Source: Hyphomonas sp.
Lineage (GTDB): Bacteria; Pseudomonadota; Alphaproteobacteria; Caulobacterales; Hyphomonadaceae
DNA length: 64,000 nucleotides
Assembly: GCA_017792365.1 (NCBI GenBank)
Contig: CP051229.1
Span: 868,001-932,000, forward strand
Direction: 5' to 3'
Positions 43,077-52,681 of this stretch are shown one piece after another. Position 1 is the first letter of the stretch. The number at the start of each line of letters is the position of its first letter. The notes below the pieces were generated by a model that had not been told where the DNA came from, did not search any database, and saw only the letters and a list, made by a program, of their open reading frames with translations. Position numbers and translations under genes: made by a program.

Positions 43077-43967
43077 CTAGAACGCGATTTCGCGGCCTTC
43101 CAGTCCGGGAAGTTTGAGCACGATCAGGAGGTCGCGGATCTCCTGTCGGGCGGCGACGTGGCTCATCGTGAATGCGACGCTGGAGCCCGCTTCGTGCAGG
43201 TCGAGCAGCGATAATCCCATCGGGAAGAGCTCGCGGTAGATGACGCGTTCGGACAGGCCCGGCGCGATGCGGAAGCCGACCCTGCGGGAGAGATTGTCGA
43301 GCGCCTCGCCAACGCGCTGCTTGTTGCGGGCGTCGAGCGGCGACATCCGGTTGCGCATGACGACCCAGTCGATCGGCTTGCGGCTCGCCTGCGCCTTCTT
43401 CTTCCGGCAATCCCAGACCAGCTCGGAATAGAATGAAGGCCGGGTCACTTCCAGCGTTTGCGGGTCGACATCGCCCAGGAGGTCGAAGTCGACGAAGCTG
43501 TCGTTGAGAGGGGTGATCAGCGTGTCGGCGGATGAATGGGCCAGACGCGACAGGAAGGTGTCGCCGCCGGGGCTGTCGACGATGATGAACTGGCACGTCG
43601 TCGCCAGACGGTCGACGCTGTCCTGATAGGTGCGCGCTTCTTCCTCTTCAGCGGCGTTGAGATCGCGGGCCTGGCTGGCGTCGACCCGCACGGTTTCCGG
43701 CATGGGGAGCGTCGTCTTGGCGTTGCGGACCCAGCGGTTGCGGTTCTCGAGATATGTCGCGAGGCTGCGCTGACGCACGTCGAGGTCGAGGATGCCGACC
43801 TTCATCCCCATGCGGAGCAACGCCACGGTGAGGTGCATGGCGACTGTGGACTTCCCCGCGCCGCCCTTCTCGTTGCCGACCACGATGATGTGCGCCTGCC
43901 CCGTCTGGGCGCTCACCGGCGCGGAAGCCTGATCCACTGTCATCGGAGACATATTGCCCTCGGCCAT
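43077..43967 (-). CDS. mipZ: MipZ-like ParA ATPase that positions the division plane
   Basis: A 296-residue P-loop ATPase. After a short variable N-terminus come VVGNEKGGAGKSTVAMHL (deviant Walker A with the signature Lys), VGILDLDVRQRSLATYLENR and FIIVDSPGGDTFLSRLAH. This pattern is that of MipZ, which binds ParB at the origins and inhibits FtsZ polymerisation away from mid-cell in many Alphaproteobacteria. The Asn-Arg-rich WVVMRNRMSPLDARNK is also typical. Presence of MipZ supports placing the organism in this class. The gene stands alone and is divergent from panC. Confidence 0.92.
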   Translation of the reverse strand: MAEGNMSPMTVDQASAPVSAQTGQAHIIVVGNEKGGAGKSTVAMHLTVALLRMGMKVGILDLDVRQRSLATYLENRNRWVRNAKTTLPMPETVRVDASQARDLNAAEEEEARTYQDSVDRLATTCQFIIVDSPGGDTFLSRLAHSSADTLITPLNDSFVDFDLLGDVDPQTLEVTRPSFYSELVWDCRKKKAQASRKPIDWVVMRNRMSPLDARNKQRVGEALDNLSRRVGFRIAPGLSERVIYRELFPMGLSLLDLHEAGSSVAFTMSHVAARQEIRDLLIVLKLPGLEGREIAF

Positions 43968-44197
43968 ACCCTAACAACGCTCTATGTGACCGGCCGCTGC
44001 GCGGTCTCTGGCGGGCATGCATTCCAGCCGGAACAGATCGCAGAGCACGATGTGCAATCTGACATGGCACGACCATTGGATGGGGCGGTTAACACGGGAT
44101 TGATTTGGCCCCAGTGCGCCCATTAGAAGCGCGCAATGTTTCGAAAGGAGCCCGCGGGATTGGCTCTGTTTAGGGAATGCCGCGGCAGACTGGACGC

Positions 44198-45085
44198 ATG
44201 AGTGATTCGAACCTGCCGCGCATCGCACGCACCCGCGCCGAGATCGCCGCATGGCGGGAGGAGATGTCGCGCGCCGGCAAGCGTATCGGCTTTGTCCCGA
44301 CGATGGGTGCGCTTCATGATGGACACCTGTCGTTGGTCAAACTGGCGCTGCAGCAGGCGGACGTTGTTGCGGCCAGCATCTTCGTGAACCCGGCGCAGTT
44401 TGCGCCAAACGAGGACTTCGACACCTACCCACGTGCTGAGGACAGCGACCTTCAGAAGCTGGCCTCCGCCGGCTGCAGCCTTGCCTACTGCCCGACGCCG
44501 AATGAGATCTACCCGCCCGGCGACCGCACGCGGGTGCTGGTGACCGAAATGTCCCACATTCTGGAAGGCGCGTTCCGCCCTCACTTTTTTGAAGGCGTCG
44601 CAACTGTTGTGAGCCGACTGTTTGTGCACGTCCGGCCTGACGTCGCGGTCTTCGGCGAGAAGGACTACCAGCAATTGCAGATCCTTCGACGGATGACCAA
44701 GGACCTGGGGTTCAGCACCGAAGTGCTGGGCGGCCAGACGGTCAGGGAATCCGATGGTCTCGCGATGTCCTCGCGCAACGCCTACCTCAGCGCGCAGGAG
44801 CGGGAGCAGGCGTCCGCCATCTACAAGGCCCTCTCGGCCGCCAAGGCCGCAATCGAGAGCGGCACGCCCATCAAGTACGCGCTGGACAAGGCGCACGAAG
44901 CGCTGAACGCAGCGGGTTTCCGCTCGATCGACTATATCGCCGCCTGCGACGCCTTCACATTGGAAGCATTCGAGGATGAAAAGGCGCCGCTTGATCGCGA
45001 CGGGCGCCTGTTGCTGGCCGCATGGATGGGGACGACGAGGTTGATCGACAACCTGGCGTTTCGCCGAGAGGCCCAGAAATTCTAG
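44198..45085 (+). CDS. panC: Pantoate-beta-alanine ligase
   Basis: A 295-residue pantothenate synthetase that condenses pantoate and beta-alanine with ATP. It has the HIGH-type motif PTMGALHDGHLSLVKLA (about residues 31-47), SIFVNPAQFAPNEDF, GAFRPHFFEGVATVVSRLF, VFGEKDYQQLQIL and the KMSKS-like GLAMSSRNAYL. All are diagnostic. The ATG at 44198 is preferred; the open frame starts seven codons earlier. Its stop overlaps the stop of the convergent gene by four bases (the CTAG is shared). No panB or panD is adjacent. Confidence 0.97.
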   Translation: MSDSNLPRIARTRAEIAAWREEMSRAGKRIGFVPTMGALHDGHLSLVKLALQQADVVAASIFVNPAQFAPNEDFDTYPRAEDSDLQKLASAGCSLAYCPTPNEIYPPGDRTRVLVTEMSHILEGAFRPHFFEGVATVVSRLFVHVRPDVAVFGEKDYQQLQILRRMTKDLGFSTEVLGGQTVRESDGLAMSSRNAYLSAQEREQASAIYKALSAAKAAIESGTPIKYALDKAHEALNAAGFRSIDYIAACDAFTLEAFEDEKAPLDRDGRLLLAAWMGTTRLIDNLAFRREAQKF

Positions 45086-45771
45086 CGGGACGCCAGTTCC
45101 TGCCTTGCGTCGCCCGCCAGGCTGAAATTGACGTCGTTGATGATCACGCTGAAGCGCCGGCTGTCGCGAAAGCCCCAACGCCCGCCGCGCGCCTCGAGTT
45201 CGTAACGTGAGACGTAGCTGACATCGAAGCGGCTGGAATACCCGAACGTATACCGCTGCGCATATTCGCTGATGATCGTGCCGTCATCGAGCCGGACAGG
45301 CTTTACAATCTTGTAGTCGACATACCGCAGCCGCCCTGACTGCGGGTCCAGCGCCATCTCGCCAATCATGCGTGAAGACACCAGGGCGTCCACGGGTCCG
45401 TCATTCGGCGATATCTGGTGCCGGAACTCGAGATAGGTCTGGCCCGACCTATCGACCAATCGCGCCGCGCCCAGACTCATCCGAAGATCATCGGCAAACA
45501 GCCGCACATCCGCCTGTCGCTCGGCGCGCCAGCCCGCGACGATCGCGTCCAGTTCCTCATCCTGGCCGACCCGGCTCACGACCTGGAACGCGCGCGGCCC
45601 GGGCTGCGTCGGATCGTAGGTAATAGTTCTCTGGGCGATCTGGCTGGACAGGGTGGCCTTGAAGCTGGCCCGCAATGCCGGCGGCGGTTCAACGAGATCC
45701 AGGGCCGCCGTGAGCGCCTCGGCATCCGGCACCACGAGATGCAACATCAAATGCAAGGCGCCCAGCGTCAT
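45082..45771 (-). CDS. Secreted hypothetical protein
   Basis: A 229-residue protein of unknown function. The ATG at 45771 gives MTLGALHLMLHLVVPDAEA, a weak signal-like start; the frame is open to 45915 but that part has Cys and Ala-rich text without a signal. The rest is mostly beta-rich: QRTITYDPTQPGPRAFQVVS, LRYVDYKIVKPVRLDDGT and RFDVSYVSRYELEARGGRW. A C-terminal FSVIINDVNFSLAGDAR looks like a strand-rich domain. Similar short secreted proteins are common in this class. No motif for an enzyme is seen. Confidence 0.6.
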   Translation of the reverse strand: MTLGALHLMLHLVVPDAEALTAALDLVEPPPALRASFKATLSSQIAQRTITYDPTQPGPRAFQVVSRVGQDEELDAIVAGWRAERQADVRLFADDLRMSLGAARLVDRSGQTYLEFRHQISPNDGPVDALVSSRMIGEMALDPQSGRLRYVDYKIVKPVRLDDGTIISEYAQRYTFGYSSRFDVSYVSRYELEARGGRWGFRDSRRFSVIINDVNFSLAGDARQELASR

Positions 45772-45991
45772 CGCAATCCGTCCCCTTCCGATGAATCGAT
45801 CTGCATTGAAGACCGTCGCGGTCGAATGTGGCCGGATTTGGCCCCGGCAGATTACAGACGCAGTTGCGCCGGCCGCGATGACCGGGACAATCTGACAATC
45901 GACAGGCGCATCCATTTCGTCGGAGACGGCGGAGCGTGTAATACGAAATCAACACATTCAGCGCCCGATGCGCTGGAGGAGACCACACGAG

Positions 45992-47792
45992 ATGCCATTC
46001 CGGCTGAAAGGCAAAGCAGACGATACGGTCGAGGGGGTCGCTCCGCGCCTCCAGCAGATCCCGTTTGTCCGCGACGCCCCGGAACGCGCCCTGAAGGCCG
46101 CCGAAAAGGAGATCCAGTGGTTCTCCATTCCCGGCGGCTGGAAGCTGTTCGATGTGGGCGAGTCGTCCGAGGAAATCTATTTCGTGCTGTCGGGCTCGCT
46201 CGGCGCATTCAGGGAGACTGTGTCGGGTTCGCCCGAGCTCGTGGGACACATCCGCTCAGGTGAGCCTGTCGGCGAAATGGCGATGATCGCGGGCGAACCG
46301 CACGAGCGCGCGGTCTATGCCCTACGCGACTCTGAAGTCATCTCCATCTCCCGCACCGGCTTCATGCAGCTGGTCAAGTCCGACCCGCGCATCCTCGAAC
46401 GGCTGACCCGCGTGATCATGGTTCGGCTGCGTCAGGCCAAGCGCCGCACCGCGCGCGCATCCGAGCCGCGCATGTTCGGCCTGCTTTCGACCTCCCCCAC
46501 CATTGACCTGAAGTTGCGCGCCCAGGCGCTCGCGACGGAATTGCAGGCGATGGGTTTGCGCACGGCCATCGTCGGCGAAGAGGCGGTGGGGATGCCGCTC
46601 AGCTATTTCGATGAACTCGAAGCGCGCAATGACATCGTGATGATGCTGTCGAACATCGGCGACACGCACTGGTACAAGGTCGTCCAGCGCTATGCCGATC
46701 GCCTCTGGCTGTTTGCGCGCAACGACGCCCGGCCGTCTGTGCCGTTGTTGCCGGACGACCCCTCTCCCGCGCGACAATTCAGGCTGGTCGACGTGGTGCT
46801 CCTGCACCATCGGGGGGCGCAAAGCGGCGGAAACGCTGGAATGGAAGGGCGCTGCTGGCGCTGCACGCGTATTCCATTGGGACGGGATGGATCAGCAGGA
46901 TTCGCGGAGAATGGCCCGCACCATGGCGGGTCGGTCCGTCGGCCTGGTGCTGTCAGGAGGCGGGGCCCGCGCCTACGCACATATCGGCGCGATCCGGGCG
47001 CTACGTGAGATGAAATGCCCGATCGACTTCATTGGCGGGGCGTCGATGGGCGCGGTTGTCGCAGCCTGTGTTGCGAGCGGCTGGGACGATGACGAGATCG
47101 ACCGGCGCATCCGCAAGGCGTTCGTCGAGTCAAATCCGCTGTCTGATTATCACCTTCCCGTTGTGGCGCTGGTGAAGGGCCACAGGGTCGATTCGCGCCT
47201 GAAGGAGAACTTCCAGGACCAGCTGATCGAGGAACTGGATATCCCGTTCTTCGCGGTGTCGACCAATCTCACCCAGGGTTCCTACCGGGTTCATCGCGAA
47301 GGCATGTTGCGGCACGCCCTGAGGGCGAGCATCTCCTTGCCCGGCATCCTGCCGCCGATCGTTGTGGAAAAGCAGGTTCTGGTTGATGGCGCTGTGCTGA
47401 ACAACTTCCCGGTCGACGTGATGCGGGACCTGCACAGGGGCCGCATCATCGGGGTCGACGTTGCTCAGGCCCCGCAGGGCCTGTCAGCGGATGAATTCAG
47501 CGACCCGCCAGGCTTTCTGGGCTGGACGCTGGCGAAGGGTTTCAGGGCTGCGCCGCCGATCGCCAACCTGCTGATGCGCGCAGCGACCATCTCTGTGAAC
47601 CCGCTGGCGCACCGGGGTCTCACCGACGTCTTGGTGACCCCTCACCTAGAAGGGATCGAGCTGCGGGACTGGAAATCCTACGATGCGGCCGTTGAGGCGG
47701 GCTACACCGCCATGGTGGACGCGTTGAGCGACGCCGACGGCGCGTTAAGCGCGATTGTATCGCGCCGGGCGCCAAGTCCGGAGATCGCATAG
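45992..47792 (+). CDS. NTE-family patatin phospholipase with cyclic-nucleotide-binding domain (frameshift near 46818)
   Basis: Repaired length is about 599 residues. Residues 30-150 form a cNMP-binding fold (WKLFDVGESSEEIYFVLSG, SGEPVGEMAMIAGEPHERAVYAL), then a linker (about 165-300) with weak alpha/beta pattern, then a patatin domain with GLVLSGGGARAYAHIGAI (oxyanion), FIGGASMGAVVAA (catalytic Ser), and VDGAVLNNFPVDVM (Asp). This order is that of neuropathy target esterase and bacterial relatives, lysophospholipases at membranes. The break is at a run of six G near 46818; five G gives HHRGRKAAETLEW, in frame throughout. The ATG at 45992 has GGAGGAGA upstream. Confidence 0.85.
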
Positions 47793-47937
47793 CGGCCCGG
47801 CTTCGAGCCTCCACTGATTCGACACCCCTGAATTTCTCATCAGATTCGGCTCCACCCGCGCCGCCACATAAGCTAGGGAGAGCCTGTGGCCCCATGATCG
47901 GGGCGGTTGCAGGCGATCAGGCGAGAGACACGGAAAG

Positions 47938-49740
47938 ATGCCCTCACCTCACGCCATAGCCGTCATCTTACTTGCCATCGGCATGTTCGTGCTGTTCGCG
48001 CAGGGCCGCCTGCGCGTGGAGGTGATCTGTCTCGTTCTGATCGCCCTTCTGGCGCTGGGTTTCTACTTTTTCCCGCTGGAGGGCCGAAACGGGATGGAGA
48101 TCGCCTTCGGCGGTTTCGGCCATGAAGCGCTGATTACGATCTGTGCGCTGATGATTCTCGGGAGGGGGCTCGTCACCACTGGCGCGCTGGAACCGGCGTC
48201 CCAGCTTCTGGTTCGATTATGGAGCTATTCGACGCCTCTCGGGATGTTGGTGTCGCTGGTGCTTGCCGCCGGCATGTCGATGTTCGTCAACGATACGCCG
48301 GTGCTGGTGTTGACGATGCCGCTGCTTCTCAACCTCTCGGCCAAGACCGGCTACCCGGCGTCGCGCACGCTGATGCCGATCAACTTCGCCATCCTGATCG
48401 GCGGCATGGCGACCACGATCGGCACCTCGACCAACCTGCTGGTTGTCTCGCTGGCCAGCGAGAACCTGGGGATGGAACGCTTCGGCATGTTCGAGTTCAC
48501 CGACGTCGCGCTCGTCGCCGGTCTGATCGCGCTGCCCTATCTCTGGCTGGTGATGCCCCGCCTGCTGCCGGCCTATAACTCGGTGGCCGAGGAATCGCCG
48601 CGGCGGTTTTCAGCGTCGCTTTTTGTCGATCACGGCTCGAGCGTGGTGGACATGACGCTGGCCGAAGTGCGCGACCGGATCGGCGATGGTCCGGAAGTGT
48701 TCGGGGCCACGAGGCGCTATACGCACTTCCGCCGCAGCAATCCGACCATCCGGCTCCAGCCGGGAGACGTGGTGCAGATCGAAGGTTCGCTCAGCGAGCT
48801 GAGGCACGCCGCTGACCGGGCGAAGGGACACCTGGCCCATCCGGCAATCATGCGCGCAACGCGAAGCGACGCCAATGACGAACAAATCATCGCCGAGGTG
48901 GTGGTGGGAGCCGACTCAAGCCTGCTCGGCCAGACCATTCGTTCCGCCCAGATTGCGGAGCGCTATTCGGCGGCCGTCATCGGCATCTTCCGTCCGGACA
49001 GGACCTTCCACCACGAGGTTCTGGATACGAACGACGAGCGGCTCGAAGTCGGCGATGTGTTGCTGATCCAGGGCGCGCCGGATCGCCTGAAATCGCTGCA
49101 GGTCGATCAGGGGGCGATGGTTCTTGAGGGCGCTGCAGAGATCCCACGCACGGTGCGGGCGCCTGCAGCCATCGCGATTGTTGCGACCGTGATCACGCTA
49201 GCCGCGCTGCGGATCGTGCCGATCTCGGTCGCCGCGCTGGCCGGAACGATCGCCATGATCGTGACGGGGTGCGTGAAATTCGACCGGGTGGGCCGCGCAC
49301 TGAATGGCGAAGTGATCGTTCTGGTGGCCGCCAGTATCGCGCTGGGCCGGGCCATGCTCGAGACGGGGGCGGCCGCCTGGCTGGGTCAGGCGCTGGCGAT
49401 GGGGCTGGAGCCCGTGCCGCCGGCAGTCGCGCTGGCGGCGGTCATGTCGTTTGCGGCGCTGATCACGAACTTCTCGTCCAATACTGCGGCGGCTGCGGTG
49501 GGGACGCCGATCGCCGTCAGTATCGCAGAGCAGCTGGGCGTGGCGCCGGAGCCGTTGGTGCTGGCCGTGCTGTTCGGCTGCAACCTCTGTTACGCGACGC
49601 CGGTCGCCTACCAGACCAACATCCTGATCATGTCGGCGGGCGGTTATCAGTTCAAGGACTACGTCCGTGCGGGCCTGCCGCTGGTCATCATCATGGTGGT
49701 GACGCTGTCGATCCTGCTGGTCGCGAAGTACGACCTTTAG
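47938..49740 (+). CDS. SLC13-like permease with RCK-C domains
   Basis: A 600-residue transporter of the divalent anion:Na+ symporter/arsenical-pump superfamily. There are about 11 membrane helices in two blocks, with SMFVNDTPVLVLTMPLLL and TTIGTSTNLLVVSL in the first block and ALITNFSSNTAAAAVGTPIA in the second. Between them (about residues 205-390) are two TrkA-C/RCK-C domains (VQIEGSLSELRHA and LIQGAPDRLKSL), which bind ligands and may gate transport. Substrates in this family are sulfate, dicarboxylates or silicate. The N-terminal ATG at 47938 is preferred; it has GGAAAG upstream. A 145-base gap with a small GCCCC/GGGGC hairpin separates it from the patatin gene. Confidence 0.88.
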   Translation: MPSPHAIAVILLAIGMFVLFAQGRLRVEVICLVLIALLALGFYFFPLEGRNGMEIAFGGFGHEALITICALMILGRGLVTTGALEPASQLLVRLWSYSTPLGMLVSLVLAAGMSMFVNDTPVLVLTMPLLLNLSAKTGYPASRTLMPINFAILIGGMATTIGTSTNLLVVSLASENLGMERFGMFEFTDVALVAGLIALPYLWLVMPRLLPAYNSVAEESPRRFSASLFVDHGSSVVDMTLAEVRDRIGDGPEVFGATRRYTHFRRSNPTIRLQPGDVVQIEGSLSELRHAADRAKGHLAHPAIMRATRSDANDEQIIAEVVVGADSSLLGQTIRSAQIAERYSAAVIGIFRPDRTFHHEVLDTNDERLEVGDVLLIQGAPDRLKSLQVDQGAMVLEGAAEIPRTVRAPAAIAIVATVITLAALRIVPISVAALAGTIAMIVTGCVKFDRVGRALNGEVIVLVAASIALGRAMLETGAAAWLGQALAMGLEPVPPAVALAAVMSFAALITNFSSNTAAAAVGTPIAVSIAEQLGVAPEPLVLAVLFGCNLCYATPVAYQTNILIMSAGGYQFKDYVRAGLPLVIIMVVTLSILLVAKYDL

Positions 49741-49743
49741 TCC

Positions 49744-50961
49744 TCAGTCCTCGTCGGACAGCTGGCGCAGGATGTAATAGCCGCTCATCGCCAGCAGCAG
49801 CCCGAAGACCGCGATCATCGTGGGCGCTGCGCCACCGAGGAGGTCGTCCGGCCGCTCGCCGGTGGACGTCTCGACGACGGCCACGCCAAGGCCAAGCGCG
49901 CAGAGGACAGCGATCAGGAACCATGGCGCCAGAAGCCAGACGCGACGCTTGCCTGCCCCCTTGCGGGCGTTCTGCTGCGCCTCGATCTGGCGGGCGCGTT
50001 CGAGCGCCGCCTTGAAGACGGCGTCCGGCGTCCCGTTCGGCGCGATGATCTCGGTATCGTCGATCAGGACTTTCCGGCCGCCCTGACTTGCGCGGGAGCC
50101 CGGATTGGACAGATCCGGCAGGTCGAGCGGGATCTCTGGCTCGCTTGCTGGCGGCGAGCCCGGGGCGGAGGGCTTTGCAGCCGGACCCTCGACACGCGAG
50201 AGAATTTTCGAGAGGCGCTGTGCGGCGACCTGCGATGGGGACGCGGATGCGGCAGCGGGCTTTTCCGGCTCCTGGGCTGAGCCCTGCAGCGGCGATTTTC
50301 TCGGTTCGGACGGTCCGAGGCGACCGGCCAGCTCGGCGACAGCGCGGGCGATGTCCGGAGCAAAGATCTCTGCCGGAGGATCGTGATCCGCAGCGTCGTC
50401 TGGGTCAGCGCTTTCGGTCTGGTAGGGCTGTGGTTCATCAACCCGGGCGAGCACCGGCGCCGGCATGCCGGTATCGAGGATCGGCGTGACGATGGGCGTT
50501 GGCGCCGTGGGGCGACGGCCCACAGGTTCGAGAAAGAGTGCTTTCTCTGCAGCACGGCGCCGGACCAGCGCATCGACGATGATCATCCGACCGTTGACCC
50601 GCGCCTTGCGCCAACCGTCGAAAGCGGAGGCGGCGCCGATCTCGTCGCCAGCGTTCACGGCTTCCAGAACCTTGCTCTCACGGAACTGGCCGAGCGAGAT
50701 GTTGAAGGCGAACGAAACGAGGGCGTCGAACTGGTTCTGGTTGATGGACGCGTAGATCAACGTCGCGAAGGCATCTTCGATTGCGCCGAGATCGTGAACC
50801 AGAAGGTCGAGCGCATCTTGTTCGCTGATCCGGATGCCTTCGCGGGCGGTGCGCACATGGCCATAGCCGACCGTCCACCGGCCATCTGGCAGGCGGACTG
50901 AGGTTTCACGGAAACCTTCGAAGCTGCGGATCAGATCGAGACCCACGCTTGATGTGCGCAT
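49744..50961 (-). CDS. GH24 lysozyme-domain protein with C-terminal membrane helices
   Basis: A 405-residue protein. The N-terminal 140 residues are a GH24 lysozyme domain: LIRSFEGFRETSVRLPDGRW with the catalytic Glu, VGYGHVRTAREGIRISEQ, ALVSFAFNISLGQFRES and VDALVRRRAAEKALF. A long Pro/Ala-rich linker follows (about residues 145-340), and two hydrophobic helices lie near the end (WLLAPWFLIAVLCALGLGVAVV and APTMIAVFGLLLAMSGYYIL). There is no signal peptide, so the position of the lysozyme domain relative to the membrane is unusual. The ATG at 50961 has AGGA upstream; the frame is open to 51057 with other possible starts. It is convergent with SLC13. Confidence 0.75.
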   Translation of the reverse strand: MRTSSVGLDLIRSFEGFRETSVRLPDGRWTVGYGHVRTAREGIRISEQDALDLLVHDLGAIEDAFATLIYASINQNQFDALVSFAFNISLGQFRESKVLEAVNAGDEIGAASAFDGWRKARVNGRMIIVDALVRRRAAEKALFLEPVGRRPTAPTPIVTPILDTGMPAPVLARVDEPQPYQTESADPDDAADHDPPAEIFAPDIARAVAELAGRLGPSEPRKSPLQGSAQEPEKPAAASASPSQVAAQRLSKILSRVEGPAAKPSAPGSPPASEPEIPLDLPDLSNPGSRASQGGRKVLIDDTEIIAPNGTPDAVFKAALERARQIEAQQNARKGAGKRRVWLLAPWFLIAVLCALGLGVAVVETSTGERPDDLLGGAAPTMIAVFGLLLAMSGYYILRQLSDED

Positions 50962-51043
50962 TTGTCCTGTCATCGGAATGGCCCGATCTGGCACACACGG
51001 CGCCCCTACTCGCCTCAGTGGTGCAACCAGAGCGCCAGTCTCG

Positions 51044-52453
51044 TCAAAGGAGGACAACCGTCGCGAGACCCAGGAAGACGAAGAACCCCATCAGGTCGAT
51101 AGAGGTTAACACGAACACGCCGGACGCAACGGCGGGATCAACGCCCATGCGCTTGAGGATGAGCGGCGCGAGGATGCCGACAAGCCCCGCCCAGACGAAC
51201 GTAGAGACGAGCGCGCCGCCGATCACAACGCCGAGCCATGCGTCCGAGAACCAGAGCCAGGTGACGATGCCCGACAGGACGGCGATAATCACGCCGTTGG
51301 CCAGTGCGGTGAAAATCTCGCGCCGGACCGCACGCGCCACCAGCGGCCCTTCCAGATCGCGCTCGGCGATGGCGCGGACAGCCACTGCAAGACTTTGAGA
51401 GCCGGCATTGCCGCACAGTCCGGCGACGACTGGCATCAGGATGGCCAGCGCAACGATCTGGTCGATTGTCGCTTCAAACAGGGCGACGACGGTCGAGGCC
51501 AGAAACGCGGCGATCAGTGTGGCTGCGAGCCACGGCAAACGCGCCTTCACAGCCGAGAGAACCGACTGGTTCACGCCGGCCTCGGACACGCCGGACAGGG
51601 CAAGAAGGTCTTCGCGGTTTTCTTCCTGGATAACGTCGACCATGTCGTCGACGGTGATCATGCCGGTCAGCCTGCCTGCTTCGTCGACAACAGGAGCCGA
51701 GGCGAGGTTGTACTGCTGGAAGACGTAGGCGACCTCTTCCTGGTCCATTTCCGGCCGGATCGAAACCGCCGCTTCCTTCATGATCTGCTTCAGCGTGGTC
51801 TCGCGCGAGGACCGCAGGATCATCGAGAGGCTGACCGTGCCCTGAAGCCTAAAGCCGGGATCGACGGCGTAGATATCAAAGAATGTATCCGGCAGGTCAT
51901 CCTCGTCGACCGAACGGAGGTGATCGATCGTCTGTCCGACCGTCCAGAAGACTGGCGCAGCGACGAAATCGCGCTGCATCAGGCGACCGGCCGATTCCTC
52001 GTCGAACGAGAGCGAGGTTTCGATTGCGGCGCGGTCGCTGGCCGAGACCTTGGCGAGAATCTCGGCGCGGCGGTCTTCGTCGAGGTCGTTGAGGATGAAG
52101 CTGGCGTCGTCGGAATCCAGCTTTTCTGTCATCGCGGCGATGCCGCTGTCCGACAGGATATCCAGCGCATCGGCGCGGACGTCGTCGGCGAGCTCGGTGA
52201 CGGTTTCGCCCGGCAGGTAGTGGTCGAGGAGTTCGATGGCGCCCTTGAAGGCGTCGGAGGGCAATTGTTCGAGAAGGTCGGCGGCGTCGGCCGGGTGGAG
52301 CTCTTCGATCGTGCGGCGGACGGCGTGGAGGTCCTTGTCGCCGACCGCGCCGACGATCTGGGCGATCAGCGCGGGCGTGATGACCTGCGCGCTATCTGCG
52401 GCGTCGTTGTCGATTCCGGGCTTTTCGTCCTGCGGGTCAGGGGCGTCATTCAT
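51044..52453 (-). CDS. mgtE: Magnesium transporter MgtE
   Basis: A 469-residue Mg2+ channel. The N-terminal domain (about residues 50-150) has helical repeats such as VRRTIEELHPADAADLLEQ and ILNDLDEDRRAEILAKV. A CBS pair follows (VAPVFWTVGQTIDHLRSV, LTGMITVDDMVDVI), which senses intracellular Mg2+. The membrane part (about 310-469) has five helices with MPVVAGLCGNAGSQSLAVAVR, the selectivity segment of the family, and LVGILAPLILKRMGVDPA. All domains are in the standard order. A GGGAGCTC ribosome site precedes the ATG at 52453. The tRNA-Leu lies 60 bases upstream. Confidence 0.95.
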   Translation of the reverse strand: MNDAPDPQDEKPGIDNDAADSAQVITPALIAQIVGAVGDKDLHAVRRTIEELHPADAADLLEQLPSDAFKGAIELLDHYLPGETVTELADDVRADALDILSDSGIAAMTEKLDSDDASFILNDLDEDRRAEILAKVSASDRAAIETSLSFDEESAGRLMQRDFVAAPVFWTVGQTIDHLRSVDEDDLPDTFFDIYAVDPGFRLQGTVSLSMILRSSRETTLKQIMKEAAVSIRPEMDQEEVAYVFQQYNLASAPVVDEAGRLTGMITVDDMVDVIQEENREDLLALSGVSEAGVNQSVLSAVKARLPWLAATLIAAFLASTVVALFEATIDQIVALAILMPVVAGLCGNAGSQSLAVAVRAIAERDLEGPLVARAVRREIFTALANGVIIAVLSGIVTWLWFSDAWLGVVIGGALVSTFVWAGLVGILAPLILKRMGVDPAVASGVFVLTSIDLMGFFVFLGLATVVLL

Positions 52454-52513
52454 GGCGATGAGCTCCCTTTGGCCTTATCGGCGTCCCTTCAGACGTTTCA
52501 AACGATGGTTTGC

Positions 52514-52598
52514 TGGTGCGGTCGAGAAGACTCGAACTTCCACGGGTTGCCCCACAGCGACCTCAACGCTGCGCGTCTACCAATTCCGCCACGACCGC
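52514..52598 (-). tRNA. tRNA-Leu (GAG)
   Basis: On the minus strand an 85-base tRNA with acceptor stem GCGGTCG / CGACCGC and encoded CCA end is seen. The anticodon stem CAGCG / CGCTG encloses the loop TTGAGGT, so the anticodon is GAG, reading CUC/CUU. A long variable arm, GTGGGGCAACCC, and the T-loop TTCGAGT are as expected for a leucine tRNA. Confidence 0.95.
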
Positions 52599-52681
52599 AC
52601 GTCACAGCAAGCGGGGGTGATATACCCTTTGAGACCCGTTTGTGAAGGGCGGAAAAGCAAAGGAAAATCAGAAGAAAGCGA

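Noticed and set aside
44089-44103. CtrA-like site TTAA-N7-TTGA upstream of mipZ
   Set aside because: It has one mismatch in a short motif, and such matches arise by chance. There is no further support.
45916-45991. Promoter-like palindrome before the patatin gene
   Set aside because: Only weak pairing is seen. There is a good ribosome site but no clear operator.
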